Assembly: GCF_016894445.1 (NCBI RefSeq)
Contig: NZ_CP056775.1
Location: 1,242,001-1,306,000, forward strand
Length of the DNA: 64,000 bases
Direction of reading: 5' to 3'
Origin: Dyadobacter sandarakinus
Lineage (GTDB): Bacteria; Bacteroidota; Bacteroidia; Cytophagales; Spirosomataceae
The notes below the pieces were generated by a model. It was not told the origin of the DNA and did not search any database. It was given only the letters and a program-made list of their open reading frames with translations. Numbering within the stretch: the stretch's first letter is position 1; each line of letters opens with the position of its first letter. The translations under genes were made by a program, and so were the position numbers. Positions 8,228 through 17,585 of the stretch are shown here, piece after piece.

Positions 8228-8926
8228 TCAGAGTACGGCATCCATCCAGTCATTGGCGCCGCACACCTCGCAGTTATCACCTTTGGGTTCCTGCTCATTG
8301 CGCCGGGTGCCGCAGCTGTGGCAAACCAGCTCTCCGGTTTCCCTGCATTTTTTCTTTAGAAATTCTTCGTCCCAGGGAGGAATCACGGATAGTCCCGGAA
8401 TTGCCGGACTGTTCCTGATGATCGTAAAAGTGCCGTTTGCTTCCAGGTACACGCGTTTCACTTCCCCGAGATGATGAATGCCGTCATTGCGGAGCTGGCC
8501 GAAAATGCGTTCGCGCGTCAGCCGCGTTTCCAGCATACAGTCGAGCTGAAGTACGCCTTCTGACACAAGCGTGTCAAAGTTGTCCTGCGTGAGTGCCTCA
8601 AAGCTTTCATCCCTGGCCGCTTTCGACGCGATCACCTGCTGTACCACCACCACAATCATCCCGATGATGAATGCGGGAATCAGCCCGCGATCCGGTGCCT
8701 GCATGGGTATACCGATGGCCGCAGCAAGGCACACCATCGCAATCGTTTCGTTCTGCCCGAGCTGGGAAGCCATCCGCTTTCCCATAAGCCGCATGGCCGT
8801 CATCAGGAGTACATAAATGATCAGTGTCCTGAGCACTACTTCAATGTAAAAGCCGGCAGGTACTTCGCCGAAGAAAATGCGCGCCCAATCATTCCAGCGG
8901 ATCGGCGGAGCCTGGTTATTCATCAT
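8228..8926 (-). CDS. DUF421 (YetF-like) membrane protein with C-terminal zinc ribbon, copy 1
   Basis: 232 aa. Three hydrophobic segments lie near residues 26-45, 60-78 and 82-100, then a DUF421/YetF C-terminal domain (LTRERIFGQLRNDGIHHLGEVKRVYLEANG, given here only as its position, about 136-165). The tail carries two cysteine pairs, C202/C205 and C219/C222, which look like a rubredoxin-type zinc or iron ribbon. The gene lies 18 bp downstream of a paralogue with the same layout, so the two look like a tandem duplication in one operon. The function of DUF421 proteins is unsettled. Confidence 0.85.
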   Translation of the reverse strand: MMNNQAPPIRWNDWARIFFGEVPAGFYIEVVLRTLIIYVLLMTAMRLMGKRMASQLGQNETIAMVCLAAAIGIPMQAPDRGLIPAFIIGMIVVVVQQVIASKAARDESFEALTQDNFDTLVSEGVLQLDCMLETRLTRERIFGQLRNDGIHHLGEVKRVYLEANGTFTIIRNSPAIPGLSVIPPWDEEFLKKKCRETGELVCHSCGTRRNEQEPKGDNCEVCGANDWMDAVL

Positions 8927-8944
8927 TGCAATCAGTCAATAGTT

Positions 8945-9637
8945 CTAGGAGTAAATCATGGCTGGTACCCGGTTGTCACTGGTACACAGCGGACAGGAGT
9001 CGGCGTCGCCGGCATCGTCGCGTACATGGCCGCAGCTGGTACATACCACGCGGTTGTGCACGGGAACCTGTATTTCCTGTACTTCATCATCGCCCGGCGG
9101 CAGGAGCGACAGTCCGGCTACGGGTGGTTCAAGTTTGTAAACACTGAAAAGGCCAAAGGATTCGACATACATGCGTTCGACCTGGCCGAGGTTGTAAATG
9201 GATCTGCTCCGCAGGGCTGCAAAAAGCTGCTGGCGCGACAGTTTGGAACGGTTGATCTCATTGAGCAGGATTTCGCCGTCTTTCACAACCATGCGCAACT
9301 CACCGTGATCCAGTCGTTCAAGCTTCCGGTTTTTAAATTCCAGGTAGTTGAGCCCGCGCTGGAATACCAATGCACAAGCCAGGATGAGCACACCCTGCAG
9401 CAATCCATTGTTCGGCGTTTGCATGGCGGGTGAAACAATAGCACCGAGCGTCACCATGACTGCCATTTCCGAAATGGTCAGCTGGCCGCTCAGGCGCTTG
9501 CCCATCATCCTGACGGTGACCATCAGGACGATATAAATAAAAAGTGTTCTGAAAAAAACCTCGACCATAAACTCGGCCGGTGCCTCGCCAAACAGTATGC
9601 GTTTAACGTCCCAAAGGTGAATGTCTTCTTTTTTCAT
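8945..9637 (-). CDS. DUF421 (YetF-like) membrane protein with C-terminal zinc ribbon, copy 2
   Basis: 230 aa from the ATG at 9637. The frame stays open far upstream, but the upstream part is antisense to the SDR gene and shows no family similarity, while MKKEDIHLWD aligns with the start of the neighbouring paralogue. Hydrophobic segments lie near 28-45, 55-70 and 78-93, followed by the YetF C-terminal domain (SRQQLFAALRSRSIYNLGQVER region, about 134-155). Cysteine pairs C199/C202 and C215/C218 match the tail of copy 1. It is divergent from the SDR gene at 9770, so the 132-bp gap should hold both promoters. Confidence 0.85.
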   Translation of the reverse strand: MKKEDIHLWDVKRILFGEAPAEFMVEVFFRTLFIYIVLMVTVRMMGKRLSGQLTISEMAVMVTLGAIVSPAMQTPNNGLLQGVLILACALVFQRGLNYLEFKNRKLERLDHGELRMVVKDGEILLNEINRSKLSRQQLFAALRSRSIYNLGQVERMYVESFGLFSVYKLEPPVAGLSLLPPGDDEVQEIQVPVHNRVVCTSCGHVRDDAGDADSCPLCTSDNRVPAMIYS

Positions 9638-9769
9638 CGTAAGCCAAGATACCCGAGGCAAAGTCAAATATCGTGCCGTACGAAGCGCCATAGCACGTAA
9701 CAGGTAGCTGCTGGAATAGTTGTTATGCAAAAACAGGGTAGAACGAACTTTCAGATCAATTCGAAAACC

Positions 9770-10807
9770 ATGAGTACACAAGGAAACAACCTGATACAGA
9801 ACCACGGAAGAACGCTCCTTGCCACGCTGGCAGCGGCGGGTGTGGTGGCGCTTGCGCGCACCATTTACCAGAAAATGACCCGGGTGGAATGGGAGGGAAA
9901 AACGGTGCTGATCACCGGCGGCTCCCGCGGCCTGGGACTTGAACTTGCCCGTGTACTGGGCGACCAGGGTGCCCGCATCGCCATATGCGCCCGCTCGGGT
10001 GACCAGCTGCAGAGGGCAGAAGCGGAACTGCAGGGACGGAATGTACCGGTACTCGCCATCAGTGCGGATATTACCAATCCGGGAGATGCGAAGAAAGTGG
10101 TGGAGACTGTCATTGCTCACTTCGGCGGGCTCGATCTGCTGATCAACAATGCGGGTACCATGCTGCTGGGACCCGAGAACACCATGGAGCTGAGCGACTA
10201 CCAGCGTGTGATGGATGCGAACCTCTGGTCGGCACTGCATTGCATCCAGGCGGTACTGCCGCACTTCCGGGCGCAGGGTGGCGGACGCATTGCCAACATC
10301 TGCTCGATCGGCGGCAAAATTGCAGTACCGCACATGCTGCCTTACAGCGTCAGCAAGTTTGCGATGGTAGGTCTTTCGGAAGGACTTGCCGCCGAGCTGA
10401 AAAAGGACCACATTCATGTTACTACCGTAATTCCCAACCTGATGCGTACGGGCAGTCCGCGCAATGTGTCGGTCAAGGGTGATCACGAGGGAGAATATGC
10501 CTGGTTCAAGTTTTCTGATTCACTTCCGCTGCTCTCTCAGAATGCTGCCAAAGCTGCTGCCGAAATCGTGGAGGGAATCAGCAATGGGGAAAATGAAGTG
10601 GTACTTACGCTGACGGCCCGGGCAGCTATTGCCCTGAATGGCATTGCGCCAGGCTCACTCACCACGCTCACGCAGCTGGCAAACCGGTTTCTGCCCAAGA
10701 GCGACAACAGGTCGCAGCAAAGCGGCGCCGAAAGCGAATCCCATGCTACGGATGGTCCCATCGCCGCATTGACCGACGAGGCTGCCCGCCGCAACAATGA
10801 GCTGTAA
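9770..10807 (+). CDS. SDR family oxidoreductase
   Basis: Classical short-chain dehydrogenase/reductase, 345 aa from the ATG at 9770 (an in-frame ATG at 9725 would add 15 residues). The cofactor motif TGGSRGLG is at 49-56, NNAG at 126-129, and the catalytic triad is S179, Y192 and K196 (YSVSK). Residues about 15-30 are hydrophobic and may form an N-terminal membrane anchor. The C-terminal extension beyond the usual 250 aa is about 90 residues and ends in a polar tail. The substrate is unknown. Confidence 0.88.
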   Translation: MSTQGNNLIQNHGRTLLATLAAAGVVALARTIYQKMTRVEWEGKTVLITGGSRGLGLELARVLGDQGARIAICARSGDQLQRAEAELQGRNVPVLAISADITNPGDAKKVVETVIAHFGGLDLLINNAGTMLLGPENTMELSDYQRVMDANLWSALHCIQAVLPHFRAQGGGRIANICSIGGKIAVPHMLPYSVSKFAMVGLSEGLAAELKKDHIHVTTVIPNLMRTGSPRNVSVKGDHEGEYAWFKFSDSLPLLSQNAAKAAAEIVEGISNGENEVVLTLTARAAIALNGIAPGSLTTLTQLANRFLPKSDNRSQQSGAESESHATDGPIAALTDEAARRNNEL

Positions 10808-10903
10808 TGGGCGCAACACCCGGGTAGGGGTTACGGATTTATCAAGGGAATGGTTTTTTAAAAAGCTGTGGGATGGATTAATCAACAAACCAGGAACAGC
10901 TCA

Positions 10904-12142
10904 ATGAAAAACAATTATCGAATGCCAAAGTCGTGGGTAAAGGCAGCAGCACTATGTGCACTCACGGGAATGCTTGCCGTAGGGTGCAAGGATGGAGACG
11001 ATTTCTGGGATACGTTTATCCCGGAAACTGATGATGAGCCCACCTCGTCACAGATTGAAGGGTTCGTATTCTACCCGGCCGTGCAGCCTGCATCCGACGC
11101 CAATGTTGCAAAACTGAAAGTACCCGCAGGATTTACCATCACCAAATTCGCCGAAGGCGTGGGCAAGCCGCGTATTCTGGCAGTGAATGCCAACGGAAAC
11201 GTGTACGTATCCGACCGGGAAGCGGGTATTGTGGTGATGCTGAGTGACAAGAATGGAGACGGCGTGGCCGAGGACAAAAAGACCGTGGCAAACATCAAGC
11301 AGGTGCATGGCCTCCACATTTATGAAGGCAAAATGTACATGGTAGCAGTGAACGAAGTGTATGTGGCCGACATGAACGGGGACGGAACCCTGGGGCAGCC
11401 TAAAATGCTGATCAGCGACCTGCCTGACGGCGGGCAGCATCCAAACCGCACCATTGCATTTGGTCCTGACAAGAAAATGTACCTGACTGTAGGAAGTACC
11501 TGTAACTCCTGCCCCGAGCCGAACCCTGAAAACGCAACGATCCTCCGTGCTGAACCGGATGGTTCCAACCGCAAGGTTTTTGCAAAAGGCCTGCGCAACA
11601 CGATCGGCTTCGGCTGGCATCCCACAACCGGACAGCTCTGGGGAATGGACCATGGTATTGACTGGCTGGGTGATAATGAGCAAAAAGAAGAGCTAAACCA
11701 GATCAAGCAGGGAGCAGACTATGGCTGGCCGTATATCTATGGTGAAGGAAAATATAACCCGGGCGACCGTCCGCAGGGAGATACCACCTATGCGCAGTAC
11801 CTGCAAAAAACGACCTTGCCGGCACTTACCTACCAGGCCCATTCAGCACCGATGAGCATGGCGTTTTACACAGGCTCGATGTTTCCCGGTGATTACAGCA
11901 ATGACGCATTTATCGCCATGCGCGGCTCCTGGAACCGCAGCTCGCCGGTGGGTTATAAAATTGTACGCGCACATTTCGAGAATGGGCAGCCGGTTCGTTT
12001 TGAAGATTTCGTGACCGGGTTCATTGTCGACAACAACCGCGCGCACTTTGGCCGCCTGGTAGGTGTGGCTGTGCATAAAGACGGCTCACTGCTCTTTACC
12101 GACGATACCAATGGTGTGATTTACCGCGTAGCTTACAAGTAA
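10904..12142 (+). CDS. Lipoprotein sugar dehydrogenase, PQQ-type beta-propeller (sorbosone dehydrogenase-like)
   Basis: 412 aa from the ATG at 10904; an in-frame ATG 36 bp upstream would place extra residues before the signal peptide. The lipobox LAVGC marks a lipoprotein cut at Cys near residue 26. The body is a six-bladed propeller of the soluble aldose/L-sorbosone dehydrogenase family, shown by GFTITKFAEGVGKPRIL near 82, ADMNGDGTLG, GHGID-like segments (WGMDHGIDWLGDNEQ region) and LFTDDTNGVIYRV at the end. PQQ dependence is inferred from the family; no PQQ synthesis genes are in the window. The stop lies 2 bp from the convergent SemiSWEET gene. Confidence 0.85.
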   Translation: MKNNYRMPKSWVKAAALCALTGMLAVGCKDGDDFWDTFIPETDDEPTSSQIEGFVFYPAVQPASDANVAKLKVPAGFTITKFAEGVGKPRILAVNANGNVYVSDREAGIVVMLSDKNGDGVAEDKKTVANIKQVHGLHIYEGKMYMVAVNEVYVADMNGDGTLGQPKMLISDLPDGGQHPNRTIAFGPDKKMYLTVGSTCNSCPEPNPENATILRAEPDGSNRKVFAKGLRNTIGFGWHPTTGQLWGMDHGIDWLGDNEQKEELNQIKQGADYGWPYIYGEGKYNPGDRPQGDTTYAQYLQKTTLPALTYQAHSAPMSMAFYTGSMFPGDYSNDAFIAMRGSWNRSSPVGYKIVRAHFENGQPVRFEDFVTGFIVDNNRAHFGRLVGVAVHKDGSLLFTDDTNGVIYRVAYK

Positions 12143-12144
12143 GA

Positions 12145-12408
12145 TCAGGCGTTGTTCCGGTATTTCACTTTCAGGTACAGCATCGCAACATTGAGGCAGA
12201 TGGTGAAGACGTTGGTGGCAATAATCGGGACGTCCTTTTTATCAATACCGTAATATACCCACAGGGCATTTCCGGTAAGCATAACAATAAACATCAGCAT
12301 CGAAACCTCGCTGGCTTTTTTCTTCTTGACAGTTGTGATCAGCTGGGGGAGAACGGCCGACGAGGTGCATATTCCCGCTACAAGTCCTATGATTTCTATT
12401 ACATCCAT
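12145..12408 (-). CDS. SemiSWEET family sugar transporter
   Basis: 87 aa from the ATG at 12408, the normal SemiSWEET size of a single three-helix bundle that works as a homodimer. Helix 1 carries the PQ motif (AVLPQLI at about 18-24), helix 2 ends with NALWVYYG, and helix 3 holds the TNVFTICLN segment near 65. The longer reading from 12450 adds 14 unconserved residues. It is convergent with the sugar dehydrogenase, with only 2 bp between the stop codons and no room for a separate terminator. Confidence 0.88.
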   Translation of the reverse strand: MDVIEIIGLVAGICTSSAVLPQLITTVKKKKASEVSMLMFIVMLTGNALWVYYGIDKKDVPIIATNVFTICLNVAMLYLKVKYRNNA

Positions 12409-12511
12409 TGTTAGGAAATTTCTTTGTGGGCTGACATTATTCAAAAGCATGCCAGCGGGGCAGGGCTGAACACACTAGCTGTAAATTCTTCCATGAACTA
12501 ACCATAACCAA

Positions 12512-14695
12512 ATGTCCAACGACCAACCGAGCAATCCCGCTCAACCAGACAATGACAAAACCCAGTCGCTTGAATCTCATGTAGAGACTCCTGCCGGTGA
12601 GATGATGACCACGAATACCGGGCTGAGGATCAATGATGACCAGAACACGCTCAAAGCAGGCGATCGGGGCGCTTCTTTGCTGGAAGACTTTATTTTCAGG
12701 GAAAAAATCACGCATTTTGACCATGAGCGTATCCCTGAGCGCGTGGTACATGCCCGCGGTGCGGGTGCACATGGCGTATTTCGTGTGTATGAATCCATGT
12801 CGTCCGTCACGCGTGCACAGTTCCTGGGTGATCCTTCGCTGGAAACTCCCGTATTTGTCCGGTTTTCAACCGTAGCAGGTTCCCGCGGCTCTACCGACCT
12901 GGCCCGGGATGTACGTGGTTTTGCCGTACGGTTTTATACCCAGGAGGGGAATTTTGACCTTGTCGGCAACAACATGCCCGTATTCTTTATCCAGGACGCA
13001 ATCAAATTTCCGGATCTGGTGCATGCGGTAAAACCTGAGCCCGATAACGAGATCCCACAGGCAGCTTCGGCTCATGATACTTTCTGGGATTTTATTTCGA
13101 TCATGCCTGAGTCGTCGCACATGATCATGTGGCTCATGAGCGACCGTGCTATTCCGCGGAGCTACCGGATGATGGAGGGCTTCGGGGTACATACTTTCCG
13201 GTTTGTCAATGCGGAGGGTGTGGCGAGTTTTGTCAAGTTCCACTGGAAACCACTGCTAGGCGTGCATTCGGTAGCCTGGGACGAGGCGCAGAATATTTCC
13301 GGTAAAGATCCGGATTACCACCGCCGCGACCTGTGGGACAACATTGAGATGGGCAACTATCCCGAGTGGGAGCTGGGTGTTCAGATCGTGCCCGAGGAGG
13401 ATGAGTTCAAGTTTGAGTTTGACCTGCTGGATCCTACCAAGATCATCCCCGAGGAGCTGGTACCGGTACAGCGCATCGGCAAGCTCACGCTGAACCGGAA
13501 TCCCACCAATTTCTTTGCGGAAACCGAGCAGGTAGCCTTCCATTTGGGACATGTTGTTCCGGGTATTGACTTTACCAATGATCCCCTGCTGCAAGGCCGC
13601 CTGTTTTCCTACACAGATACACAGCTGATCCGTCTTGGGGGCCCCAACTTCCAGGAAATTCCGATCAACCGGCCGCTGGGTGTCGTACACAACAATCAGC
13701 GTGATGGCTACATGCGGCAGACCATTAATCGCGGCAAAACGAGCTACAATCCCAATCTGCTTGCCGGTAATTACCCGGTGCAGGCCAAGGCATCGGAAGG
13801 AGGGTTTACCTCATACCCCGAACGGGTGGACGGCCGGAAGGTGAGGGCGAGGAGCAAAAGCTTCCTTGACCATTTCAGTCAGGCGCGGCTTTTCTTCAAC
13901 AGCCAGTCCGATCCTGAGAAAAACCATATGATTGATGCATTCAGCTTTGAGCTGGGTAAATGCATCACGCCTGCGATCCGTGAACGCATGCTGGGTATCC
14001 TGTCGCTCATTGATCAGAGCCTGGCTGCCGGCGTGGCTTATCAGCTGCGTCTTCCGGTACCGCCTGATCCGGCTTTGCCTGTTAACCACAGCATGCCTGC
14101 GGATGCTGATCCTGCCGACTATGATCCGATCATGGTGGAAGGCAGTCTGCTGAAGTCCGAAGCATTGAGCATGGAGCATACAGTAAAAGATACCATTGAA
14201 ACGCGCAAGATCGCATTTTTGGCTGCGGATGGGGTAGACGAGCTTTCTGTAACTACGGTCAAAAATGCGCTCGAAGCAGCCGGCGCGGTTGTGGAGATCA
14301 TTGCGCCGCGGCAGAACTTTGTTGAAGCCGAAAATGATACCAAAATTGCGGTTGATCATACATTCCTGACGGCCGCATCGGTATTTTATGATGCCGTGTA
14401 TGTGCCGGGTGGAATCAACAGTGCAGCGTCCATTGAGGCGGAGCCGGACGCCATTCATTTTCTCAATGAGGCATTCAAACACTGCAAAGCGGTCGCTGCG
14501 GATGCAGGCGCAATCCAGGTACTGCAGGCAACGAATTTCGGCAGAAAGCTCCCTGCTGATTATTCTGACGAAAGTGTATTGATGGAAGGTGTGATCGTTG
14601 GCTCCGATCTTGAAAAAGTTGCCAGCCAGTTTATTACGGCCATTTCGCAGCATCGTTTCTGGGAACGTGAAAAGCCCCGGAAAGTGCCCGCGTAA
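12512..14695 (+). CDS. katE: Large-subunit catalase (HPII/KatE type)
   Basis: Monofunctional haem catalase, 727 aa, matching the large-subunit clade. The catalytic His is H80 in RVVHARGAG, the Asn is N153 in [13 protein letters not shown], and the proximal haem Tyr is Y367 in RLFSYTDTQ. From about residue 564 to the end there is a flavodoxin/DJ-1-like (class I glutamine amidotransferase-fold) domain that begins [13 protein letters not shown], the hallmark of HPII-type enzymes. It degrades hydrogen peroxide in the cytoplasm. A strong terminator follows at 14713-14744, and the convergent ankyrin gene is just beyond. Confidence 0.95.
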   Translation: MSNDQPSNPAQPDNDKTQSLESHVETPAGEMMTTNTGLRINDDQNTLKAGDRGASLLEDFIFREKITHFDHERIPERVVHARGAGAHGVFRVYESMSSVTRAQFLGDPSLETPVFVRFSTVAGSRGSTDLARDVRGFAVRFYTQEGNFDLVGNNMPVFFIQDAIKFPDLVHAVKPEPDNEIPQAASAHDTFWDFISIMPESSHMIMWLMSDRAIPRSYRMMEGFGVHTFRFVNAEGVASFVKFHWKPLLGVHSVAWDEAQNISGKDPDYHRRDLWDNIEMGNYPEWELGVQIVPEEDEFKFEFDLLDPTKIIPEELVPVQRIGKLTLNRNPTNFFAETEQVAFHLGHVVPGIDFTNDPLLQGRLFSYTDTQLIRLGGPNFQEIPINRPLGVVHNNQRDGYMRQTINRGKTSYNPNLLAGNYPVQAKASEGGFTSYPERVDGRKVRARSKSFLDHFSQARLFFNSQSDPEKNHMIDAFSFELGKCITPAIRERMLGILSLIDQSLAAGVAYQLRLPVPPDPALPVNHSMPADADPADYDPIMVEGSLLKSEALSMEHTVKDTIETRKIAFLAADGVDELSVTTVKNALEAAGAVVEIIAPRQNFVEAENDTKIAVDHTFLTAASVFYDAVYVPGGINSAASIEAEPDAIHFLNEAFKHCKAVAADAGAIQVLQATNFGRKLPADYSDESVLMEGVIVGSDLEKVASQFITAISQHRFWEREKPRKVPA

Positions 14696-14712
14696 TAGCG
14701 TAGGTGTAAAAT

Positions 14713-14744
14713 AAAAAACCCGCATATTGATATGCGGGTTTTTT
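14713..14744. terminator. Bidirectional terminator after catalase
   Basis: Perfect 14-bp inverted repeat (arms 14713-14726 and 14731-14744, loop of 4 nt) with six A at one end and six T at the other. It can end transcription of the catalase gene from the left and of the ankyrin gene from the right. Confidence 0.88.
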
Positions 14745-14765
14745 ATTGATGTACAAAAGAGAAGC

Positions 14766-15248
14766 TTAGGCCTGAAGCAATGCTACGGCTTCTTCATTGC
14801 CCTGCTGTACCGCCAGGTCCACTACAGACATTCCGCGGAAGTCCAGGATGTTGCGGTCGGCTCCGTGTTCGAGCAGCAGCTTTACCAGCTCATTGCGCCC
14901 GAACATGGCTGCAAACATCAGCGCCGTGCCACCATTTCCATGCTGAAGGTTGAGATCTGCACCGCGCCCGATCAGCAGACTTGCAATGTCAGGGTATCCT
15001 TTGAAACAAACACCCATCAGTGCGCTGTTTCCCCCAAAATCCTGTTTGTTTACATCTGCGCCGGCATCCAGTAGCAACTCCGCAGCTTCGCGGTGATTGT
15101 TATAGCATGCAATAATCAGGGGTGTGTACCCGCGGTCATCCTGCACATTCATATTGGCATTCCGGGCCACCAGCTCCCGGAGTACTTCCAGGTTGCCGAG
15201 CCGGGCTGCATGGATCGTCGCCTGTTCCAGCGTGTTCGAATCTATCAT
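14766..15248 (-). CDS. Ankyrin repeat protein
   Basis: 160 aa made of about four to five ankyrin repeats. Repeat signatures include GYTPLIIACYNNHREAAELLLDAG at about 39-62 (positions only), DVNKQDFGGNSALMGVC, and NGGTALMFAAMFGRNELVKLLLEHGA near 103-128. There is no signal peptide. Small ankyrin proteins sit beside catalase genes in several bacteria (for example the katB-ankB pair of Pseudomonas), where the ankyrin protein supports catalase activity; here the two genes are convergent, so only a functional link, not an operon, is suggested. The SDR gene ends 9 bp upstream of this gene's start on the same strand. Confidence 0.88.
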   Translation of the reverse strand: MIDSNTLEQATIHAARLGNLEVLRELVARNANMNVQDDRGYTPLIIACYNNHREAAELLLDAGADVNKQDFGGNSALMGVCFKGYPDIASLLIGRGADLNLQHGNGGTALMFAAMFGRNELVKLLLEHGADRNILDFRGMSVVDLAVQQGNEEAVALLQA

Positions 15249-15256
15249 ATTGCGGG

Positions 15257-16060
15257 TTATTCTTCGTCTACGGGTTTTTGCTGCTCATTCATCTGGTGTG
15301 CTACTACGGTATCGCTGACGAGGTTGGCCATGCCGACCTGCAGCTTGTTTTTAAGACCCGAAATTACCTTGTCTTTTCCGGCCATCATGGCATCAAACCC
15401 ATCTTTGGCCACATCAGCAGGGTCAGCCATTTTATCCGGATCCTGAACTGCCTTGCTGTCGTTCATATCCGCCTTGTTGAAGAAATCGGTGTCTGTCACC
15501 CCGGGCATCAGCGCGGTCACGGTAATGCCGGTATCTTTGAGTTCTTCGCGGATCGACTCGGAAAATGAAAGCACAAAAGCCTTTGTGCCGTGGTATACAG
15601 ACTGCCATGGACCAGGCAGGCGGCTGGCAATGGACGCCAGGTTCAGGATTTTGCCGGTACCCGCCGCAAGCATGTCCTGCAAAAAGCAGTTGGTGAGGAT
15701 CACCAGTGAAGCGATGTTCAGGTCGATGATTTCCAGTTCGCGGTCAATGTCGGTATCCTGAAACTTTCCGTACAAACCCTGCCCTGCATCATTGACCAGG
15801 ATTTCCACCGGCAGGTTCCTGCTTTTCACATCACTATACAATGAAAATGCATTTTCGCGGTCGAATAGATCTTTGGCGATAGGTACTACGTCAATGTTTT
15901 TCTCCCGAAGTTCAACGGCGAGCGCTTCCACTTCATTCGGATTGCGGCCTACGACAATCAGGTTATAACCTGCATCGCCGAGCAATCTTGCCAGTTCATA
16001 GCCGATTCCGCTTGTTGCACCCGTAACGAGTGCGTAATTTTTTGCCGTGTTGGTAGCCAT
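15257..16060 (-). CDS. SDR family NAD(P)-dependent oxidoreductase (DltE/YqjQ-like)
   Basis: Classical SDR of 267 aa. The cofactor motif TGATSGIG is at 13-20, the NNAG motif appears as NDAG at 90-93, and the catalytic residues are S143, Y156 and K160 (YHGTK). It resembles the broad YqjQ/DltE-like group of SDRs whose substrates are mostly unknown. It runs 8 bp upstream of the ankyrin gene on the minus strand, so the two are likely cotranscribed. Confidence 0.88.
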   Translation of the reverse strand: MATNTAKNYALVTGATSGIGYELARLLGDAGYNLIVVGRNPNEVEALAVELREKNIDVVPIAKDLFDRENAFSLYSDVKSRNLPVEILVNDAGQGLYGKFQDTDIDRELEIIDLNIASLVILTNCFLQDMLAAGTGKILNLASIASRLPGPWQSVYHGTKAFVLSFSESIREELKDTGITVTALMPGVTDTDFFNKADMNDSKAVQDPDKMADPADVAKDGFDAMMAGKDKVISGLKNKLQVGMANLVSDTVVAHQMNEQQKPVDEE

Positions 16061-16105
16061 TGTTTTTGTTTTTAGTAAAAAGATGAAGTTCCGGTGGTAA
16101 CTGCT

Positions 16106-16717
16106 TTACCGCCTGATTAGGCCGTCGGTCAGGTCCTGCCACTGTATTTTCGAAAGTACCAGCTTCCCGAATGCCCCTACGATGAGGTTCCTTGCTTTTT
16201 CCAGCAGCGTTTCGCCATCCTTGTTGACATCCGTATTGCGGTCGTAGATACTTGCAGTCACCGTAGTACCTTCCCGCGTAATCGTAAAGGTGCTCGTAGC
16301 TTTATCTGAATAAAAGTGTGCCGTTTCAGTATTGTTATTGGAAGGGTTGGAAGCAGGCCTTACCCTCATAGCCACATGCTCTATCGCATTTTCCTCAAAC
16401 CTGGCAACTGCTTCCACCCTTACCCAATCGTAGCCCTGGCCGCTGGTCGTTCCCGGGCCAAGAATATCTATTTTAAAATATTGTCCTTCTGAAACTGATC
16501 CGCTGACATCGTTCCCGGACGTATCGGTCAGCTGGAAGTCGGCCATCTTGCTTTTTAGCAGGCTTCCCCATTGGTTTACATCCCGCAGGCGCTGCTCGGC
16601 AAGTTCAAACAGGCTTCTGGCAGCTGCTTCGTCTGGTTCGGTTTGCCGGCTTACCGCCGTAATTGCCCATCCTTCACGCTCGTCAGGAATGAGGCCTGCA
16701 TAGTTTTTCTCTTCCAT
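16106..16717 (-). CDS. Hypothetical protein, 203 aa
   Basis: I do not recognise the family. The start at 16717 (MEEKNYAGL) is preferred because the upstream extension to 16831 is rich in Cys and His and looks non-coding. There is no signal peptide or membrane segment. The N-terminal part (about 20-60) is helical and charged; the rest reads as alternating beta-strands (YDWVRVEAVARF, HVAMRVRP, TSTFTITREGTTVTASIYD), and a calcium-loop-like DRNTDVNKDGE lies near residue 165. It is the first gene of a minus-strand run with the SDR and the ankyrin protein, 45 bp from the SDR, and is divergent from the ferritin-like gene. Confidence 0.7.
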   Translation of the reverse strand: MEEKNYAGLIPDEREGWAITAVSRQTEPDEAAARSLFELAEQRLRDVNQWGSLLKSKMADFQLTDTSGNDVSGSVSEGQYFKIDILGPGTTSGQGYDWVRVEAVARFEENAIEHVAMRVRPASNPSNNNTETAHFYSDKATSTFTITREGTTVTASIYDRNTDVNKDGETLLEKARNLIVGAFGKLVLSKIQWQDLTDGLIRR

Positions 16718-16965
16718 ATCGTGGTCCAATGCCGGGTTCAGGCAACACCCGGAACAAAAAAAGTTTGTGGGGTAAATTGTAATTGCCGCATGGTGACTCA
16801 AAAAACATACCATCGCGTAGCGCGCTACCATGGTATGGATTCCACGCTTTTCTACATCACATGTACAGCAGCAGGGCAGGGGTACATCCTTTTTATAAGA
16901 GGTGGCGGGGGTATGGGCTGGTACGGATATTTACTGCAACCGGCCGAAACTAAAACCATTAAAAC

Positions 16966-17505
16966 ATGAAAACCTCAGAAAGCAAACCAAAGAACCAGAT
17001 TGCTTCAACAGAAAGTGCACGATTGGAAGAACTTTTCGTAGATGGTCTTAAAGATATTTACTGGGCAGAGAAACACCTGGCCAAAGCATTGGTTAAAATG
17101 TCGAAAAATGCTACATCAGAAGAGCTGAAAGCTACATTTGATACACATACCGTACAAACCGAAGAGCAGATCACCCGCCTGGAACAGGTGTTCGAAAAAG
17201 TAGGGAAGAAGGCACAGGCCAAAAAATGTGCTGCGATGGAGGGACTGATCGCTGAGGCTGAGGAAATTATTGAAAGCACAGACAAAGGTACGATGGTTCG
17301 TGACTGCGGTCTGATCATGGCTGCGCAGAAAGTGGAGCATTATGAAATTGCATCGTACGGTACACTCAGAAACCTGGCACGTACGCTGGGACAAACCGAA
17401 GTAGCCGACCTTCTTCAGCAAACGCTGGATGAAGAAGGCCAGACGGATCAGCTGCTGACAGGACTTGCAGAAACTTATGTGAATGAGGAAGCTTCGGTTG
17501 AATGA
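16966..17505 (+). CDS. YciE/YciF-like ferritin-family protein (DUF892)
   Basis: 179 aa of the DUF892/YciE family, a ferritin-like four-helix bundle often induced by stress in bacteria. The family opening ELFVDGLKDIYWAEKHLAKAL is at about 25-45 (positions only), with E/H pairs repeated at HTVQTEEQITRLEQVF, CGLIMAAQKVEHYEIASYGTL and EEGQTDQLLTGLAE, which gives the di-iron-type ligands. Its place beside catalase, the ankyrin protein and the response regulator supports a stress role, by context. A very long hairpin follows its stop. Confidence 0.9.
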   Translation: MKTSESKPKNQIASTESARLEELFVDGLKDIYWAEKHLAKALVKMSKNATSEELKATFDTHTVQTEEQITRLEQVFEKVGKKAQAKKCAAMEGLIAEAEEIIESTDKGTMVRDCGLIMAAQKVEHYEIASYGTLRNLARTLGQTEVADLLQQTLDEEGQTDQLLTGLAETYVNEEASVE

Positions 17506-17517
17506 TAACCAGTAACC

Positions 17518-17576
17518 TTGACCTAAAGAAGCGAAAGCCGGAAATCTGATTTCCGGCTTTCGCTTTTTTAGGTCAA
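17518..17576. terminator. 27-bp hairpin between DUF892 and CinA-like genes
   Basis: Inverted repeat of 27 bp with one G-T wobble as its only imperfection and a 5-nt loop (arms 17518-17544 and 17550-17576). The arm contains a T-run (17564-17569) and so can work as a terminator for the plus-strand gene, and the A-rich left arm can serve the convergent CinA-like gene. Confidence 0.8.
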
Positions 17577-17585
17577 ACAGCTTTG

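Noticed and set aside
9638-10486. Upstream extension of the second DUF421 gene into the SDR region
   Set aside because: The extension is antisense to the SDR gene. The alignment with the neighbouring paralogue begins at the ATG at 9637.
13811-14725. Minus-strand frame of 304 codons opposite the catalase gene
   Set aside because: Antisense to the conserved catalase C-terminal domain; no recognisable product.
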